Below the pieces are notes generated by a model. The model saw only the letters and a list, made by a program, of their open reading frames with translations. It was not told where the DNA came from and ran no database searches. From Streptomyces cyaneus (lineage in GTDB: Bacteria; Actinomycetota; Actinomycetes; Streptomycetales; Streptomycetaceae), in NCBI RefSeq assembly GCF_004028635.1, contig NZ_RQJW01000003.1, positions 1,364,001 through 1,428,000 of the forward strand: DNA of 64,000 bases, given 5' to 3'. The position numbers and the translations under genes are program-made. Positions 55,700-64,000 of this stretch are shown piece by piece (position 1 is the stretch's first letter; every line of letters starts with the position of its first letter).

Positions 55700-57280
55700 A
55701 TGAAGAGGATCGGCCACTGGCTCGCTTCGCCGTGGCGGCGCTCGGCCGCCGCCACGCTGGCCGGTGCGCTGCCCGTGCTCGCCTACCCGGAGCCGTCGCT
55801 GTGGTGGTTCGCGTACGTCGCCCTGGTCCCGTGGATCGCGCTGCTGCGCTCCGCGCCGACCGGAAAGCGGGCGCTTTACGACGGCTGGTGGGGCGGGTTC
55901 GGCTTCATGCTGGCGATGCACCACTGGCTGCTGCCGAACCTGCATGTGTTCACGTTCGTCATTGCCGCCCTGCTCGGCGCGCTGTGGGCCCCCTGGGGCG
56001 GGCTGGTGCGCCGCTTCCTCAGCGGGAATCCGTCCCCGCGACGGGTCGCCGCGTCCCTCGCCGTCCTGCCGTCGGGCTGGCTACTGATCGAGCTCGTCCG
56101 CTCCTGGCAGGGGCTCGGCGGGCCGTGGGGCGTGCTGGGCTCCAGTCAGTGGCAGGTGGAGCCCGCGCTGCGGCTGGCCTCGGTGGGCGGGGTGTGGCTG
56201 ATCAGCTTCCTGGTGGTGGCCGTCAATGTCGCGGTCGCCGTGCTGGTGGTGCTGCGCAGGTGCCGGCTGCCGGCGGTGGCCGGGCTCCTCGCCACGGCCG
56301 TCGCCACCTCGGCCGCCTGGGTGTGGTCCCCACGCCCCGACGTCTCGGACCGGGTCCGGATCGCCGTCGTGCAGCCGGGCGTCATCCAGGGGGCGGGCAA
56401 GGCCGAACGGCGTTTCGACCGGGAGGAGCAGCTCACCCGCGAGCTGGCCGGCCAGGACGTCGACCTGGTCGTCTGGGGCGAGAGCAGCGTCGGCTACGAC
56501 CTCGACGACCGGCCCGACTTCGCCCGGCGGCTCGCGGCACTGTCGCGCGAGACGGGGGCGAACATCCTGGTCAACGTGGACGCGCGGCGCTCCGACAAGC
56601 CCGGCATCTACAAGAGCTCGATCCTCGTGGGCCCGGACGGCCGTACCGGCGCCCGCTACGACAAGATGCGGCTGGTCCCCTTCGGGGAGTACATACCGCT
56701 CCGCTCGCTGCTCGGCTGGGCCACCTCCGTGGGCGAGGCGGCGGCCGAGGACCGCAGGCGTGGCACGGAGCAGGTCGTGATGGACGCCGGGCACGGGCTG
56801 CGGATCGGTCCGATGGTGTGCTTCGAGTCCGCGTTCGCCGACATGAGCCGCAATCTCGCCGAGGACGGCGCCGAAGTGCTGATCGCCCAGTCGGCGACCT
56901 CGACCTTCCAGCAGAGCTGGGCGCCCGAGCAGCACGCCTCGCTCGCCGCGCTGCGTGCCGCCGAGACCGGCCGGCCGATGGTGCACGCGACGCTGACCGG
57001 CGTCTCCGCCGTGTACGGCCCGAGCGGACAGCGCATAGGTTCCTGGCTGGGTACGGACAAGAGCACCAGCGCGGTCTACGCCGTGCCGCTGGCCGGTGGC
57101 ACCACACCGTACGTCCGCTTCGGTGACTGGCCGGTCCAGGCGGCGCTGCTGGTCATCGTTGCCTGGGGTGCGAGCGAGGGCGTACGAACCCTGCGGCCGC
57201 GGCTCAGGCGCCCCGCTCCTGAACCGCACGTACAACCCGCTCGCACAGCTCATGGGTCGCCAGCGCGTCCCGGGCGCTGA
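55700..57280 (+). CDS. lnt: Apolipoprotein N-acyltransferase
   Basis: The protein is 526 residues with six to seven N-terminal membrane spans and a nitrilase domain (about 220-480). The catalytic triad is visible: E261 in WGESSVGY, K322 in RYDKMRLVPFGEYIP, and C374 in VCFESAF. It adds the third acyl chain to lipoproteins; Streptomyces commonly carry more than one homologue. GGGAGG precedes ATG 55700. Its last 77 bases overlap the convergent Gfo/Idh gene. Confidence 0.93.
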   Translation: MKRIGHWLASPWRRSAAATLAGALPVLAYPEPSLWWFAYVALVPWIALLRSAPTGKRALYDGWWGGFGFMLAMHHWLLPNLHVFTFVIAALLGALWAPWGGLVRRFLSGNPSPRRVAASLAVLPSGWLLIELVRSWQGLGGPWGVLGSSQWQVEPALRLASVGGVWLISFLVVAVNVAVAVLVVLRRCRLPAVAGLLATAVATSAAWVWSPRPDVSDRVRIAVVQPGVIQGAGKAERRFDREEQLTRELAGQDVDLVVWGESSVGYDLDDRPDFARRLAALSRETGANILVNVDARRSDKPGIYKSSILVGPDGRTGARYDKMRLVPFGEYIPLRSLLGWATSVGEAAAEDRRRGTEQVVMDAGHGLRIGPMVCFESAFADMSRNLAEDGAEVLIAQSATSTFQQSWAPEQHASLAALRAAETGRPMVHATLTGVSAVYGPSGQRIGSWLGTDKSTSAVYAVPLAGGTTPYVRFGDWPVQAALLVIVAWGASEGVRTLRPRLRRPAPEPHVQPARTAHGSPARPGR

Positions 57281-58109
57281 GCACCTTGCCCGCGCGCACG
57301 GCATCGAGGAAGGCCAGCACCGCCTGCTCGATGCCGCGCTGCCGGGCCACCGGCACCCAGTCGCCGCGCCGCCGCACGGTCGGCTGACCCTTGTGGTCGA
57401 TCACCTCGGCGAGATTGAGCACCTGACGCTTGGTGTCCTGCCCGGACACCTCCAGGACCTCCTCGGCCGAGCCGCTGAGCCGGTTCATCACTCCCAGCGC
57501 GGTGAAGCCGTCCCCGGCGAGCTGCAGCACGACGTGGTGCAGCAGCCCGCCCTCGACGCGGGCGCGCACGGTCACGTCGTCGACCGGGCCCGGCGCCAGG
57601 AAGCGCAGGGTGTCCACGACGTGGATGAAGTCGTCCAGGATCATCGAGCGCGGCTCTTCCGGCAGCCCGATCCTGTTCTTCTGCATCAGGATCAGCTCGC
57701 GCGGATGGTCGGCGCACTGCGCGTAGCCGGGGGCGTAACGCCGGTTGAAGCCGACGGCGAGACTCACGTTGCGCCGCTCGGCGAGCGCCACCAGCCGCTC
57801 GGAGTCGGCGAGTTCATAGGCGAGCGGCTTGTCGACGTACGTGGGCACGCCCGCCTCCAACAGCCGCGTCACGATCTCCGGGTGCACGACGGTGGGCGCG
57901 TGCACGAAGGCGGCGTCGAGACCCTGGGCGAGCAGCGATTCGAGGTCCGTGTGCCGCTGCTCCGACGGCAGATGGAGGCCGTCGGCGACCCGGGCGAGCG
58001 TCGCGGGCGTACGGGTCTGCAGATGCAGTTCTACCCCGGGCTGGACGCCGAGCACCGGCAGATAGGCCTTCTGCGCGATGTCACCGAGTCCGATGCAGCC
58101 GACCTTCAC
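57204..58109 (-). CDS. Gfo/Idh/MocA family oxidoreductase
   Basis: This 301-residue NAD(P)-binding protein starts VKVGCIGLGDIAQKAYLPVL and has the EKP-equivalent VPTYVDKPLAYELADSERL near residue 95. The C-terminal substrate domain includes DDFIHVVDTLRFLAPGPVDD. Members oxidise sugars, inositols or amino acid derivatives; no context points to the substrate. GTG at 58109 has GGAG eight bases upstream. Its end overlaps lnt by 77 bases on the opposite strand. The 246 bases upstream, to 58355, show nothing recognisable. Confidence 0.88.
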   Translation of the reverse strand: MKVGCIGLGDIAQKAYLPVLGVQPGVELHLQTRTPATLARVADGLHLPSEQRHTDLESLLAQGLDAAFVHAPTVVHPEIVTRLLEAGVPTYVDKPLAYELADSERLVALAERRNVSLAVGFNRRYAPGYAQCADHPRELILMQKNRIGLPEEPRSMILDDFIHVVDTLRFLAPGPVDDVTVRARVEGGLLHHVVLQLAGDGFTALGVMNRLSGSAEEVLEVSGQDTKRQVLNLAEVIDHKGQPTVRRRGDWVPVARQRGIEQAVLAFLDAVRAGKVLSARDALATHELCERVVRAVQERGA

Positions 58110-58355
58110 GGGGTGTTCTCCTCTGGTGGTTGCCTGCCGGGTCTTCTCGGCAGCATACGGCGCCTGCGGCGGCCGCCGGCCGGCGATGGCCTCGAGGCGA
58201 GGTGCCGCCCCGAGCTGCGCGCCTGCTTCGCCGCGACGGACGCCCGCGTCCGCGACCAGCTCACCGCCCTGGTGACTGATGAGCACCCGGCAGCGAGGCG
58301 CTCCGGCAGCGTAAAACTGATGGTGAGTTCAGGGGAGTTGGGCGAGGATTCGGGC

Positions 58356-58865
58356 ATGACCATCGAACGTAATGAGCCCGCCACCACTGCCGACGAGCGC
58401 ACCATGCTGGAGGGCTGGCTGGACTATCACCGGCAGACCCTCGCGTGGAAGTGCGAAGGCCTGACCGACGCCCAGCTCAAAACCGCCTCCGTGGAGCCGT
58501 CCGAGCTGACCCTGCTGGGGCTGGTGCGGCACATGGCGGAGGTGGAGCGATTCTGGTTCCACGAGATCCTCCTGGACGAAGACCTCGGGTTGCTCTACTG
58601 CAGCGAAGAGGACCGGGACGGCGACTTCCACTTCACCGAGGCCGACACCTGGGCCGAGGCGCACACCACCTGGCAGGCCGAGATCGACAACGCGCGTCGC
58701 AACGCGGCCGCATTCGGCCTGGACGACGTCTCCAAGGGCCGGAGCCGGCGGGGGGAACAGTTCAATCTGCGCTGGATCATCACCCACATGATCGAGGAGT
58801 ACGCCCGCCACAACGGCCACGCCGACCTGGTCCGCGAGCGCCTCGACGGCGCCACCGGCGACTGA
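58356..58865 (+). CDS. DinB family protein (DUF664 type)
   Basis: This 169-residue four-helix-bundle protein has metal-binding histidines in LVRHMAEVERFWFHEI and THMIEEYARHNGHADLVRE. This is the DinB/YfiT layout with three histidines, which binds a metal and in some members acts with mycothiol or bacillithiol as a thiol transferase. ATG at 58356 begins MTIERNEPATTADERT. It stands alone; its partner is unknown. Confidence 0.9.
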   Translation: MTIERNEPATTADERTMLEGWLDYHRQTLAWKCEGLTDAQLKTASVEPSELTLLGLVRHMAEVERFWFHEILLDEDLGLLYCSEEDRDGDFHFTEADTWAEAHTTWQAEIDNARRNAAAFGLDDVSKGRSRRGEQFNLRWIITHMIEEYARHNGHADLVRERLDGATGD

Positions 58866-58977
58866 CGTCAGCCGCGACGGCCCCGCACCGCCCGTACGGG
58901 GACAGAGATCACCCGTGCGGAGCAACCTCTGCTTGTCCGCTGTCCCAACAGCCGCCGCACCCAGCAGAGTTGCACGG

Positions 58978-59493
58978 GTGCATCGAACGACGACCACCGC
59001 AACGCTCCTGGTCACCGTGGCCGTCTCGGCCCTCTCGGGCTGCGTGACGGTCCCGCGCTCACCGTCGCCCGTCCCGCCCACGGCACCGTCCCAGCCGCCG
59101 GCGCCCCGGCCGGGCGATCAGGCGGACCCGCGGATCGTGGAGGCACCGGCCCGTGAGGCCCTGGCGCTGACCGGCTCGTCCCCGAGCCCGGCCTCCACGA
59201 AGTCCGCCGCACACTCCGCGCCCCCCACCGCCCCACCAGCGGCGCACACACCGGTGGCCCCTCGCTCACACCCCCACGCCCATCCCCACCCCCGGCCCGA
59301 GCACCGGGAACCCCACCGCCCCGCCGTCGACGCCCCGAAGCGGCCGCGCATCGAGGTCCCCGACGTGTCGGAGTCGATCCGCAAGGAGGTCCCGCGAGGG
59401 AACTCGGACCTCTGCGGGCTGGGCAAGAAGTACGGCGGCTGGAGGGCGGACAGCCCGGAGTCGAGGATCTGCGAGCAGACGTACGGCCGTTGA
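58978..59493 (+). CDS. Putative lipoprotein, Pro/His-rich
   Basis: The protein is 171 residues with a lipoprotein signal (VHRTTTTATLLVTVAVSALSGC, Cys22). A low-complexity Pro/Ala/Ser region with His-Pro clusters (HPHAHPHPRPEHREPHRP) follows. The conserved tail is DLCGLGKKYGGW and DSPESRICEQTYGR, with a cysteine pair. That tail recurs in other Streptomyces surface proteins I recall. An earlier GTG (58915) is possible. Exported; function unknown. Confidence 0.75.
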   Translation: MHRTTTTATLLVTVAVSALSGCVTVPRSPSPVPPTAPSQPPAPRPGDQADPRIVEAPAREALALTGSSPSPASTKSAAHSAPPTAPPAAHTPVAPRSHPHAHPHPRPEHREPHRPAVDAPKRPRIEVPDVSESIRKEVPRGNSDLCGLGKKYGGWRADSPESRICEQTYGR

Positions 59494-59611
59494 GGGGCGG
59501 GCCGACGCCGGCCGGCCGCCTGCCTAGCCGAAGCGCCGCCCCGCAGGGGCCAGGGGGGACATCCCTCTCAGCCCCTACGGTCCCACTCAGCGTTTACGGC
59601 CCTCCCAACCA

Positions 59612-60067
59612 CTACGGCCCCTCCCCCAGCCACGCCTCCAGCCGCCGAAGCTCCGCCCGCACCCCGTCCCCGTAGCTGTCGTCCCGCAACTCCCCCGCGG
59701 CTCCCCGCGCCCGACGCAGATGCACGCGGGCGGCCTCCGCGCGGTCGAGCTTCACATAGTCGGCGGCCAGATTCAGATGCAGCGAGGGATACAGAGCCCG
59801 CACGGCAAGCGCGCCGCCGGCACCCTCGGCCTCCGTCAACGCCCGCAGATCCCAGGCCAGTTCGTCCGAGGGGTCGTCCTGTGTGTCCGCCAGGTAGTGC
59901 GCCAGCGTGCAGCGGTGCAGCGGGTCGCCGTCCTCGCCCAGCTCCGTCCACAGGTCCAGCAACCGGCGCCGGGCCTCCTCGCGGTCCCCGGCGTGATGCA
60001 GAATGACGACCTGCCCGATCCGCGTCAGCACCGCGTCCGGTGCCGCCTGCTCCTGTTGCTCCGCCAC
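59612..60067 (-). CDS. Small TPR-like hypothetical protein
   Basis: This 151-residue helical protein starts with DAVLTRIGQVVILHHAGDRE and includes PLHRCTLAHYLADTQDDPSD and LNLAADYVKLDRAEAARVHL. These look like two or three tetratricopeptide pairs. No enzyme motif or signal is seen. GTG at 60067. The 118 bases between it and the lipoprotein gene hold only CGGCC-rich sequence. Confidence 0.75.
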   Translation of the reverse strand: MAEQQEQAAPDAVLTRIGQVVILHHAGDREEARRRLLDLWTELGEDGDPLHRCTLAHYLADTQDDPSDELAWDLRALTEAEGAGGALAVRALYPSLHLNLAADYVKLDRAEAARVHLRRARGAAGELRDDSYGDGVRAELRRLEAWLGEGP

Positions 60068-60191
60068 CGCGTCCTCCGGGCCCTCGTCGGCTGGTCCCTC
60101 CCGACGCTAACGGCACGCACCGGCAATCCCGGTCAGGCGGCTCCGTACGGGGCCGGGCCGGTCCGGCGAAGGACCGACCCGGTGGGGTGGG

Positions 60192-60875
60192 TCAGCCCAG
60201 GTCAGGGATCCGCCAGTCGATCGGCTCGTGCCCCTGGCGGGCCACCGCCTCGTTGATCTGCGTGAACGGGTGGGACCCGAAGAACTTCTTCGCCGACAGC
60301 GGCGAGGGGTGCGCTCCCTTGACCACGACATGCCGCGTCTCGTCGATGAGCGGAAGCTTCTTCTGCGCGTAGTTGCCCCACAGCACGAACACCGCCGGGT
60401 CGGGCCGGTGGGCCACGGCACGGATCACCGCGTCGGTGAACTTCTCCCAGCCCTTGCCCTTGTGCGAGTTCGCCTCACCGCCGCGGACCGTGAGCACGGC
60501 GTTGAGCAGCAGGACGCCCTGCTGGGCCCAGGGCATCAGATAGCCGTTGTCGGGGACGGGGAGGCCGAGCTCCTCCTTCATCTCCTTGTAGATGTTGCGC
60601 AGCGACGGCGGCGTCTTCACCCCGGGGCGGACCGAGAAGCACAGGCCGTGTCCCTGGCCCTCGCCGTGATACGGGTCCTGACCGAGGATCAGGACCTTCA
60701 CCTGGTCGTACGGCGTCGCGTCCAGCGCGGCGAAGACCTCCTCGCGCGGCGGGTGGACGGGACCTTTCGCCCGCTCCTCCTCGACGAACTCCGTCAGCTC
60801 CTTGAAGTAGGGCTGCTGCAGCTCGTCACCCAGAACCCCGCGCCAGGACTCGGGCAGCATGGCGATGTCGGTCAC
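60192..60875 (-). CDS. ung: Uracil-DNA glycosylase (family 1)
   Basis: The protein is 227 residues with the water-activating loop VLILGQDPYH (Asp at 67, residues 65-70), the uracil-binding GLCFSV region, and the leucine-loop motif GAHPSPLSA near 190. AAGGAA precedes GTG 60875 by six bases. It removes uracil from DNA. It lies downstream of the solute-binding protein gene, separated by a hairpin. Confidence 0.97.
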   Translation of the reverse strand: MTDIAMLPESWRGVLGDELQQPYFKELTEFVEEERAKGPVHPPREEVFAALDATPYDQVKVLILGQDPYHGEGQGHGLCFSVRPGVKTPPSLRNIYKEMKEELGLPVPDNGYLMPWAQQGVLLLNAVLTVRGGEANSHKGKGWEKFTDAVIRAVAHRPDPAVFVLWGNYAQKKLPLIDETRHVVVKGAHPSPLSAKKFFGSHPFTQINEAVARQGHEPIDWRIPDLG

Positions 60876-60911
60876 GTCAACTTCCTTACGATGTGCGGCG
60901 AACGGTGAGAG

Positions 60912-60930
60912 GTGACCGCCCCGCGGTCAC
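60912..60930 (-). terminator. Hairpin between the solute-binding gene and ung
   Basis: GTGACCG and CGGTCAC are perfect 7-bp inverted arms around a CCCCG loop, 64 bases downstream of the solute-binding stop and 37 bases upstream of the ung start. Confidence 0.55.
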
Positions 60931-60993
60931 TTCCAGGCCTCCGAACCTACAGGCGGCCACTGACAATCGCCCCGCCCACCGCACATCCCGCCG

Positions 60994-62574
60994 CTACCAG
61001 CTGGTCTTGCGGTACAGCTCCCCCACCATCATGATCGTCGACGGGTCGAGGGCCCGCTCGGCGCCCGAGATCTCCGCGCTCGCGGCCACGTACTGCCGGC
61101 CCTGCCACAGCGGCAGCAGTCGCGCGTCCTCGACGAGGATCCGCTGGGCCTCCTCGAAGTCCTTGACCACGTTGGCACGGTCGCTCTGGGCGCGGGAGTT
61201 GGGCAGCAGGGTCTCGGTGATCTTGGGCGTCACGTACGGCGTACCGAGCGCGTTCTGCTTGCCGACGAACGGCGCGATGAAGTTGTCCGCGTCCGGGAAG
61301 TCGGGGAACCAGCCGCGTCCGAACACGGGGTACTCGCCGTTCTGGTAGCCCGTGACGTACGACTTCCAGGGGCGGCTCTTGAGGGTCACCTCGAAGAGAC
61401 CGGACGCCTCGAGCTGGCTCTTCAGCTCCTGGAACTCCGCCTTGGTGGCGGAGCCGTAGCGGTCGCTGGTGTACCAGAGCTCAAGCGGGACGGGGGTCGT
61501 GATGCCCGCCTCGGTGAGGATCTTGCCGGCCTTGGCCTTGCTGGGATCGCCGTAGTCGTCGAAAAAGCCCGTGGTGTGTCCGGTCAGGCCCTTGGGGACC
61601 ATCGAGTACAGCGGCTCGACGGTGTCCTTGTAGACCTTGTGGGCGATCGCCGGACGGTCGACGACCTGGGCGATGGCCTTGCGGACGGCGGACTTGCCCG
61701 CCGTCGGGTCCTTGGGGTTGAAGACCAGGTAGTTGATCTCGGTGCCGGAGCCCTCGATCAGCTGGAGATGGTCGTCGTCGTCGGCCTGGATGTCGACGAT
61801 GTCGTCGGCGGCGAGGCCACGGAAGGCGACGTCGAGCTCCTTGTCGCGCAGCGCGGAGACCATGGTGGGCGAGTCCTGGAAGTACCGGATGGTCACCGCA
61901 TCGTTCTTGCGCTCGGAGTACCCGCGGTAGCCGTCGTACTTGACGAGCTCGGCCTGCTGGCCCTCTTCGTAGGAATCGAGGGTGTACGGCCCTGACCCGA
62001 CGACGGTGTCGTCCTCGCGCAGCTTGTCGGCCGGGTAGTCCTCGGGGTCGACGATCGACATGGCGGGCGTGGCAAGCACGAACGGGAAGGTCGCGTCGGC
62101 CTTGTTGAGGTGGAAGACGACCTCTCGGTCGTTGAGCACCTGGACCCGTTCGAGGCTGCCCAGCAGACCGGCGGGGCCGCCGTTGACGTTGATCTTCCGG
62201 ATACGGTCGATCGAGTGCTTGACCGCCTGCGCATCGAGGGTGTGCCCGTCGGAGAACTTCAGGCCGTCGCGCAGCTCGCACTTGTACTTCATGTTCGAGC
62301 TGTCGGTGAACTGGCAGCTCTCGGCAGCGTCGGGCTCGGGCGCGCTCGAGCCCGAGGGGTAGCTGAGCAGCGTCTGGTAGATGTTGCGGAACAGTTCCCA
62401 GGAGCTGTCCCAGGACGCGGCGGGATCAAGGGTGCTGGGGGCGGCGGTCGTCCCCACGACGATCGCCCCTTCCTCTTCCGTCGAATCGGACGAGAGGACA
62501 CCGCACCCTGCCACCAGGGACGATATGGACGCGATGGCCGCCACCTGCCGCAGGCGTCGGATCCGGTTGAACAC
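60994..62574 (-). CDS. ABC transporter substrate-binding lipoprotein, family 5 (peptide/nickel type)
   Basis: The protein is 526 residues with a lipoprotein signal ending ISSLVAGC (Cys24). Family 5 features follow: TTAAPSTLDPAASWDSSWEL, then LRDGLKFSDGHTLDAQAVKH, GSGPYTLDSYEEG, FGRGWFPDFPDADNF and RILVEDARLLPLWQGRQYVA. It should bind oligopeptides or a similar solute outside the membrane. GTG 62574 has GAGGAG seven bases upstream; GTG 62580 is too close to it. No permease or ATPase genes are adjacent, so it is an orphan or works with a distant transporter. Confidence 0.92.
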   Translation of the reverse strand: MFNRIRRLRQVAAIASISSLVAGCGVLSSDSTEEEGAIVVGTTAAPSTLDPAASWDSSWELFRNIYQTLLSYPSGSSAPEPDAAESCQFTDSSNMKYKCELRDGLKFSDGHTLDAQAVKHSIDRIRKINVNGGPAGLLGSLERVQVLNDREVVFHLNKADATFPFVLATPAMSIVDPEDYPADKLREDDTVVGSGPYTLDSYEEGQQAELVKYDGYRGYSERKNDAVTIRYFQDSPTMVSALRDKELDVAFRGLAADDIVDIQADDDDHLQLIEGSGTEINYLVFNPKDPTAGKSAVRKAIAQVVDRPAIAHKVYKDTVEPLYSMVPKGLTGHTTGFFDDYGDPSKAKAGKILTEAGITTPVPLELWYTSDRYGSATKAEFQELKSQLEASGLFEVTLKSRPWKSYVTGYQNGEYPVFGRGWFPDFPDADNFIAPFVGKQNALGTPYVTPKITETLLPNSRAQSDRANVVKDFEEAQRILVEDARLLPLWQGRQYVAASAEISGAERALDPSTIMMVGELYRKTSW

Positions 62575-62713
62575 GCGCACGCTCCTCGATCTGCCATGCC
62601 AAGGGTCGGCAAAACATACCGCAGTGTTCCGGCCGGTGGACCTCCAGTCTCAGGAGCACTTGCTCACCTCTGCGGTGACTACGTTGTCAAGGGCTGTTGA
62701 TCTCCCCATACGT

Positions 62714-62752
62714 CGACACGGGCGCCGCTGGTGTCCAGCGGCGCCCGTGTCG
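62714..62752 (-). terminator. 18-bp perfect hairpin after the FabG-type genes
   Basis: CGACACGGGCGCCGCTGG and CCAGCGGCGCCCGTGTCG are perfectly complementary arms around a TGT loop, starting 30 bases downstream of the stop at 62782. It is an exceptionally strong terminator for the leftward SDR operon. Confidence 0.85.
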
Positions 62753-62781
62753 GTGCCGATGCCGGTGTCGCGTCCCGTGCG

Positions 62782-63543
62782 TCAGCCGACGCCGGCGTTG
62801 AGGAAGATGCCGCCGTCGACGACGAGCGTCTGCCCGGTGACCCAGTCGGACTGGTCCGAGGTGAGGAACGCGGCGGCGCCGCCGATGTCGGAGGGCACGC
62901 CGAGCCGGCCCAGCGGGTAGGCAGCGGCGGCCTCGGCCTCGCGGCCCTCGTACAGGGCCTGGGCGAACTTGGTCTTCACCACGGCCGGGGCGATCGCGTT
63001 GACCCGCACCTTGGGCGCGAACTCGTGCGCCATCTGCTGGGTGAGGTTGATCATCGCGGCCTTGCTGACGCCGTAGGCGGCGATGAACGGCGAGGGCGCG
63101 ATGCCGGCGACGGAGGCGATGTTGACGATCGCGCCGCCGTTGTCCTTCTGCCAGGCGTGCCAGGTCTTCTGGGCGAAGCCGAGTGCCGAGATCACGTTGG
63201 TCTCGAAGACCTTGCGCGCGACGCCCAGGTCGAGGTCGGCGAGCGGACCGAACACGGGGTTCGTGCCGGCGTTGTTGACCAGGTAGTCGACCCGGCCGAA
63301 GGCCTCCATGGCGCGCTCGACGGCGGCGGCCTGGTGGGCCTCGTCGTGCGCCTTGCCGGCGACGTAGATCGCGCGCTCGGCGCCGAGCTGCTCGACGGCC
63401 TCCTTGAGGGCGTCCTCGCCCCGGCCGGTGATGACGACGCGGTCACCGCGGGCGACGAGCGCCTCGGCGACGCCGTAGCCGATGCCGCGGCTGGCGCCCG
63501 TGATCAGGGCGACCTTGCCGGAGAGTTCAGGCAGTGCAGTCAT
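62782..63543 (-). CDS. SDR family oxidoreductase (3-oxoacyl-ACP reductase type)
   Basis: The protein is 253 residues, classical SDR. The nucleotide motif is LITGASRGIGYGV (about 14-26), NNAG is near 90, and the catalytic Ser-Tyr-Lys set is IASVAG, then AAYGVSKAA near 155. FabG-type C-terminal wording includes DWVTGQTLVVDGG. ATG at 63543 follows the upstream fabG gene stop by 20 bases, so the two are an operon. It may be a biosynthetic or degradative reductase rather than the essential FabG. Confidence 0.92.
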   Translation of the reverse strand: MTALPELSGKVALITGASRGIGYGVAEALVARGDRVVITGRGEDALKEAVEQLGAERAIYVAGKAHDEAHQAAAVERAMEAFGRVDYLVNNAGTNPVFGPLADLDLGVARKVFETNVISALGFAQKTWHAWQKDNGGAIVNIASVAGIAPSPFIAAYGVSKAAMINLTQQMAHEFAPKVRVNAIAPAVVKTKFAQALYEGREAEAAAAYPLGRLGVPSDIGGAAAFLTSDQSDWVTGQTLVVDGGIFLNAGVG

Positions 63544-63563
63544 GTCCGTGTGTCCCCAGTTCC

Positions 63564-64000
63564 CTAGTCGAGCGGTCCGCCGGCGACGTACAGCACCTGG
63601 CCGGAGACGAAGCCGGCCGCCTCGCCGGTGAAGAAGGCGATCGCGTTGGCGATGTCGTCCGGCTCGCCGACCCGCGCGACGGGGATCTGGGTGGCGGCGG
63701 CGGCCTTGAAGTCCTCGAAGCCCATGCCGACGCGGTCGGCGGTGGTCTTGGTCATCTCGGTGGCGATGAAGCCGGGGGCGACGGCGTTGGCGGTGACGCC
63801 GAACTTGCCGAGCTCCTTGGCGAGGGTCTTGGTGAAGCCCTGGAGGCCGGCCTTGGCGGCCGAGTAGTTGACCTGGCCGCGGTTGCCGAGCGCGGAGGAC
63901 GAGGAGAGGTTGACGATACGGCCGAAGCCCGAGTCCACCATGTGCTTCTGACAGGCCTTGGACATCAGGAAGGCGCCGCGCAGGTGGACGTTCATCACGG
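63564..64000 (-). CDS. fabG: 3-oxoacyl-ACP reductase FabG-like (C-terminal part, truncated by window edge)
   Basis: The last 145 residues of an SDR enter from the right edge. Present are the catalytic Ser in GRIVNLSSSSALGNRGQ, then the Tyr and Lys in VNYSAAKAGLQGFTKTLAKE, the family GVTANAVAPGFIATEMTK, and the final SGQVLYVAGGPLD. FabG is the nearest family match by wording. It is upstream of and probably co-transcribed with the SDR at 62782-63543. The N-terminal Rossmann motif lies outside the window. Confidence 0.88.
   Translation of the reverse strand, partial: VMNVHLRGAFLMSKACQKHMVDSGFGRIVNLSSSSALGNRGQVNYSAAKAGLQGFTKTLAKELGKFGVTANAVAPGFIATEMTKTTADRVGMGFEDFKAAAATQIPVARVGEPDDIANAIAFFTGEAAGFVSGQVLYVAGGPLD

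Overview
The window is a chromosomal stretch of a Streptomyces-like actinomycete. The evidence is very high GC with strong third-position G/C bias, frequent GTG starts, GTGA/ATGA stop-start overlaps, mycothiol-dependent C1 metabolism, a divergent third EF-Tu (tuf3 type), leaderless promoters, and secreted hydrolases with ricin-type or carbohydrate-binding modules. No rRNA, tRNA, CRISPR array, IS element or phage module was seen.

Region 1 (1-13.5 kb) looks like a choline/glycine-betaine type demethylation regulon. It holds a choline-dehydrogenase-like GMC oxidoreductase (cut by the window edge), an IclR regulator, a three-part Rieske oxygenase (oxygenase, FAD reductase, Rieske ferredoxin), a metallo-beta-lactamase hydrolase, an S-(hydroxymethyl)mycothiol dehydrogenase and, further right, an FdhF/YdeP-type molybdopterin oxidoreductase. 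A 17-bp inverted repeat of the form GTTGYG-N5-CRCAAC recurs in the GMC/iclR, oxygenase, ferredoxin and FdhF promoter regions, and a half-site forms the -35 of the mycothiol dehydrogenase promoter. This suggests one IclR regulon that runs from methylamine-type substrate through formaldehyde and formate to CO2. A three-gene TPR / TPR-CHAT-protease / small membrane-protein cassette (6.6-11.1 kb) lies in the middle of this regulon and is the best candidate for an uncharacterised conflict or signalling system.

Region 2 (13.6-25.5 kb) is a polysaccharide-utilisation locus: a broken GH39-like lectin hydrolase, an intracellular GH63/MGH1-like hydrolase, an ABC sugar importer (two permeases and a lipoprotein, no ATPase), a LacI regulator, and a 1220-residue secreted multidomain glycosidase. 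Four copies of the palindrome CGAACCGGTTCG lie between lacI and the large glycosidase.

Region 3 (25.5-39 kb) is mixed. It has a MarR regulator, DsbA-like, MBL and SnoaL-like proteins, a CoA-binding protein, PobA, an SMI1/KNR4 immunity-like protein, an ArsR/CDF zinc pair, a YbaK deacylase, an XRE-cupin/EamA divergent pair with a clear inverted repeat, hexapeptide acyltransferases, a DedA protein and a secreted carboxylesterase.

Region 4 (39-64 kb) is more core-like. It has a sigma-like/zinc-finger/TM/ricin fusion protein, GalU, a thioesterase, an MFS transporter, a spermidine-synthase-like protein, tuf3, AlkD, a TVP38 protein, a thiolase facing an HxlR regulator across three helically phased repeats, PmoA and Gfo/Idh genes, UppP, small hypotheticals, Lnt, a second Gfo/Idh protein, DinB, a lipoprotein, Ung, a peptide-type solute-binding lipoprotein and two FabG-type SDRs (the last cut by the window edge). 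A hairpin-containing repeat element occurs twice (36.7 and 45.2 kb).
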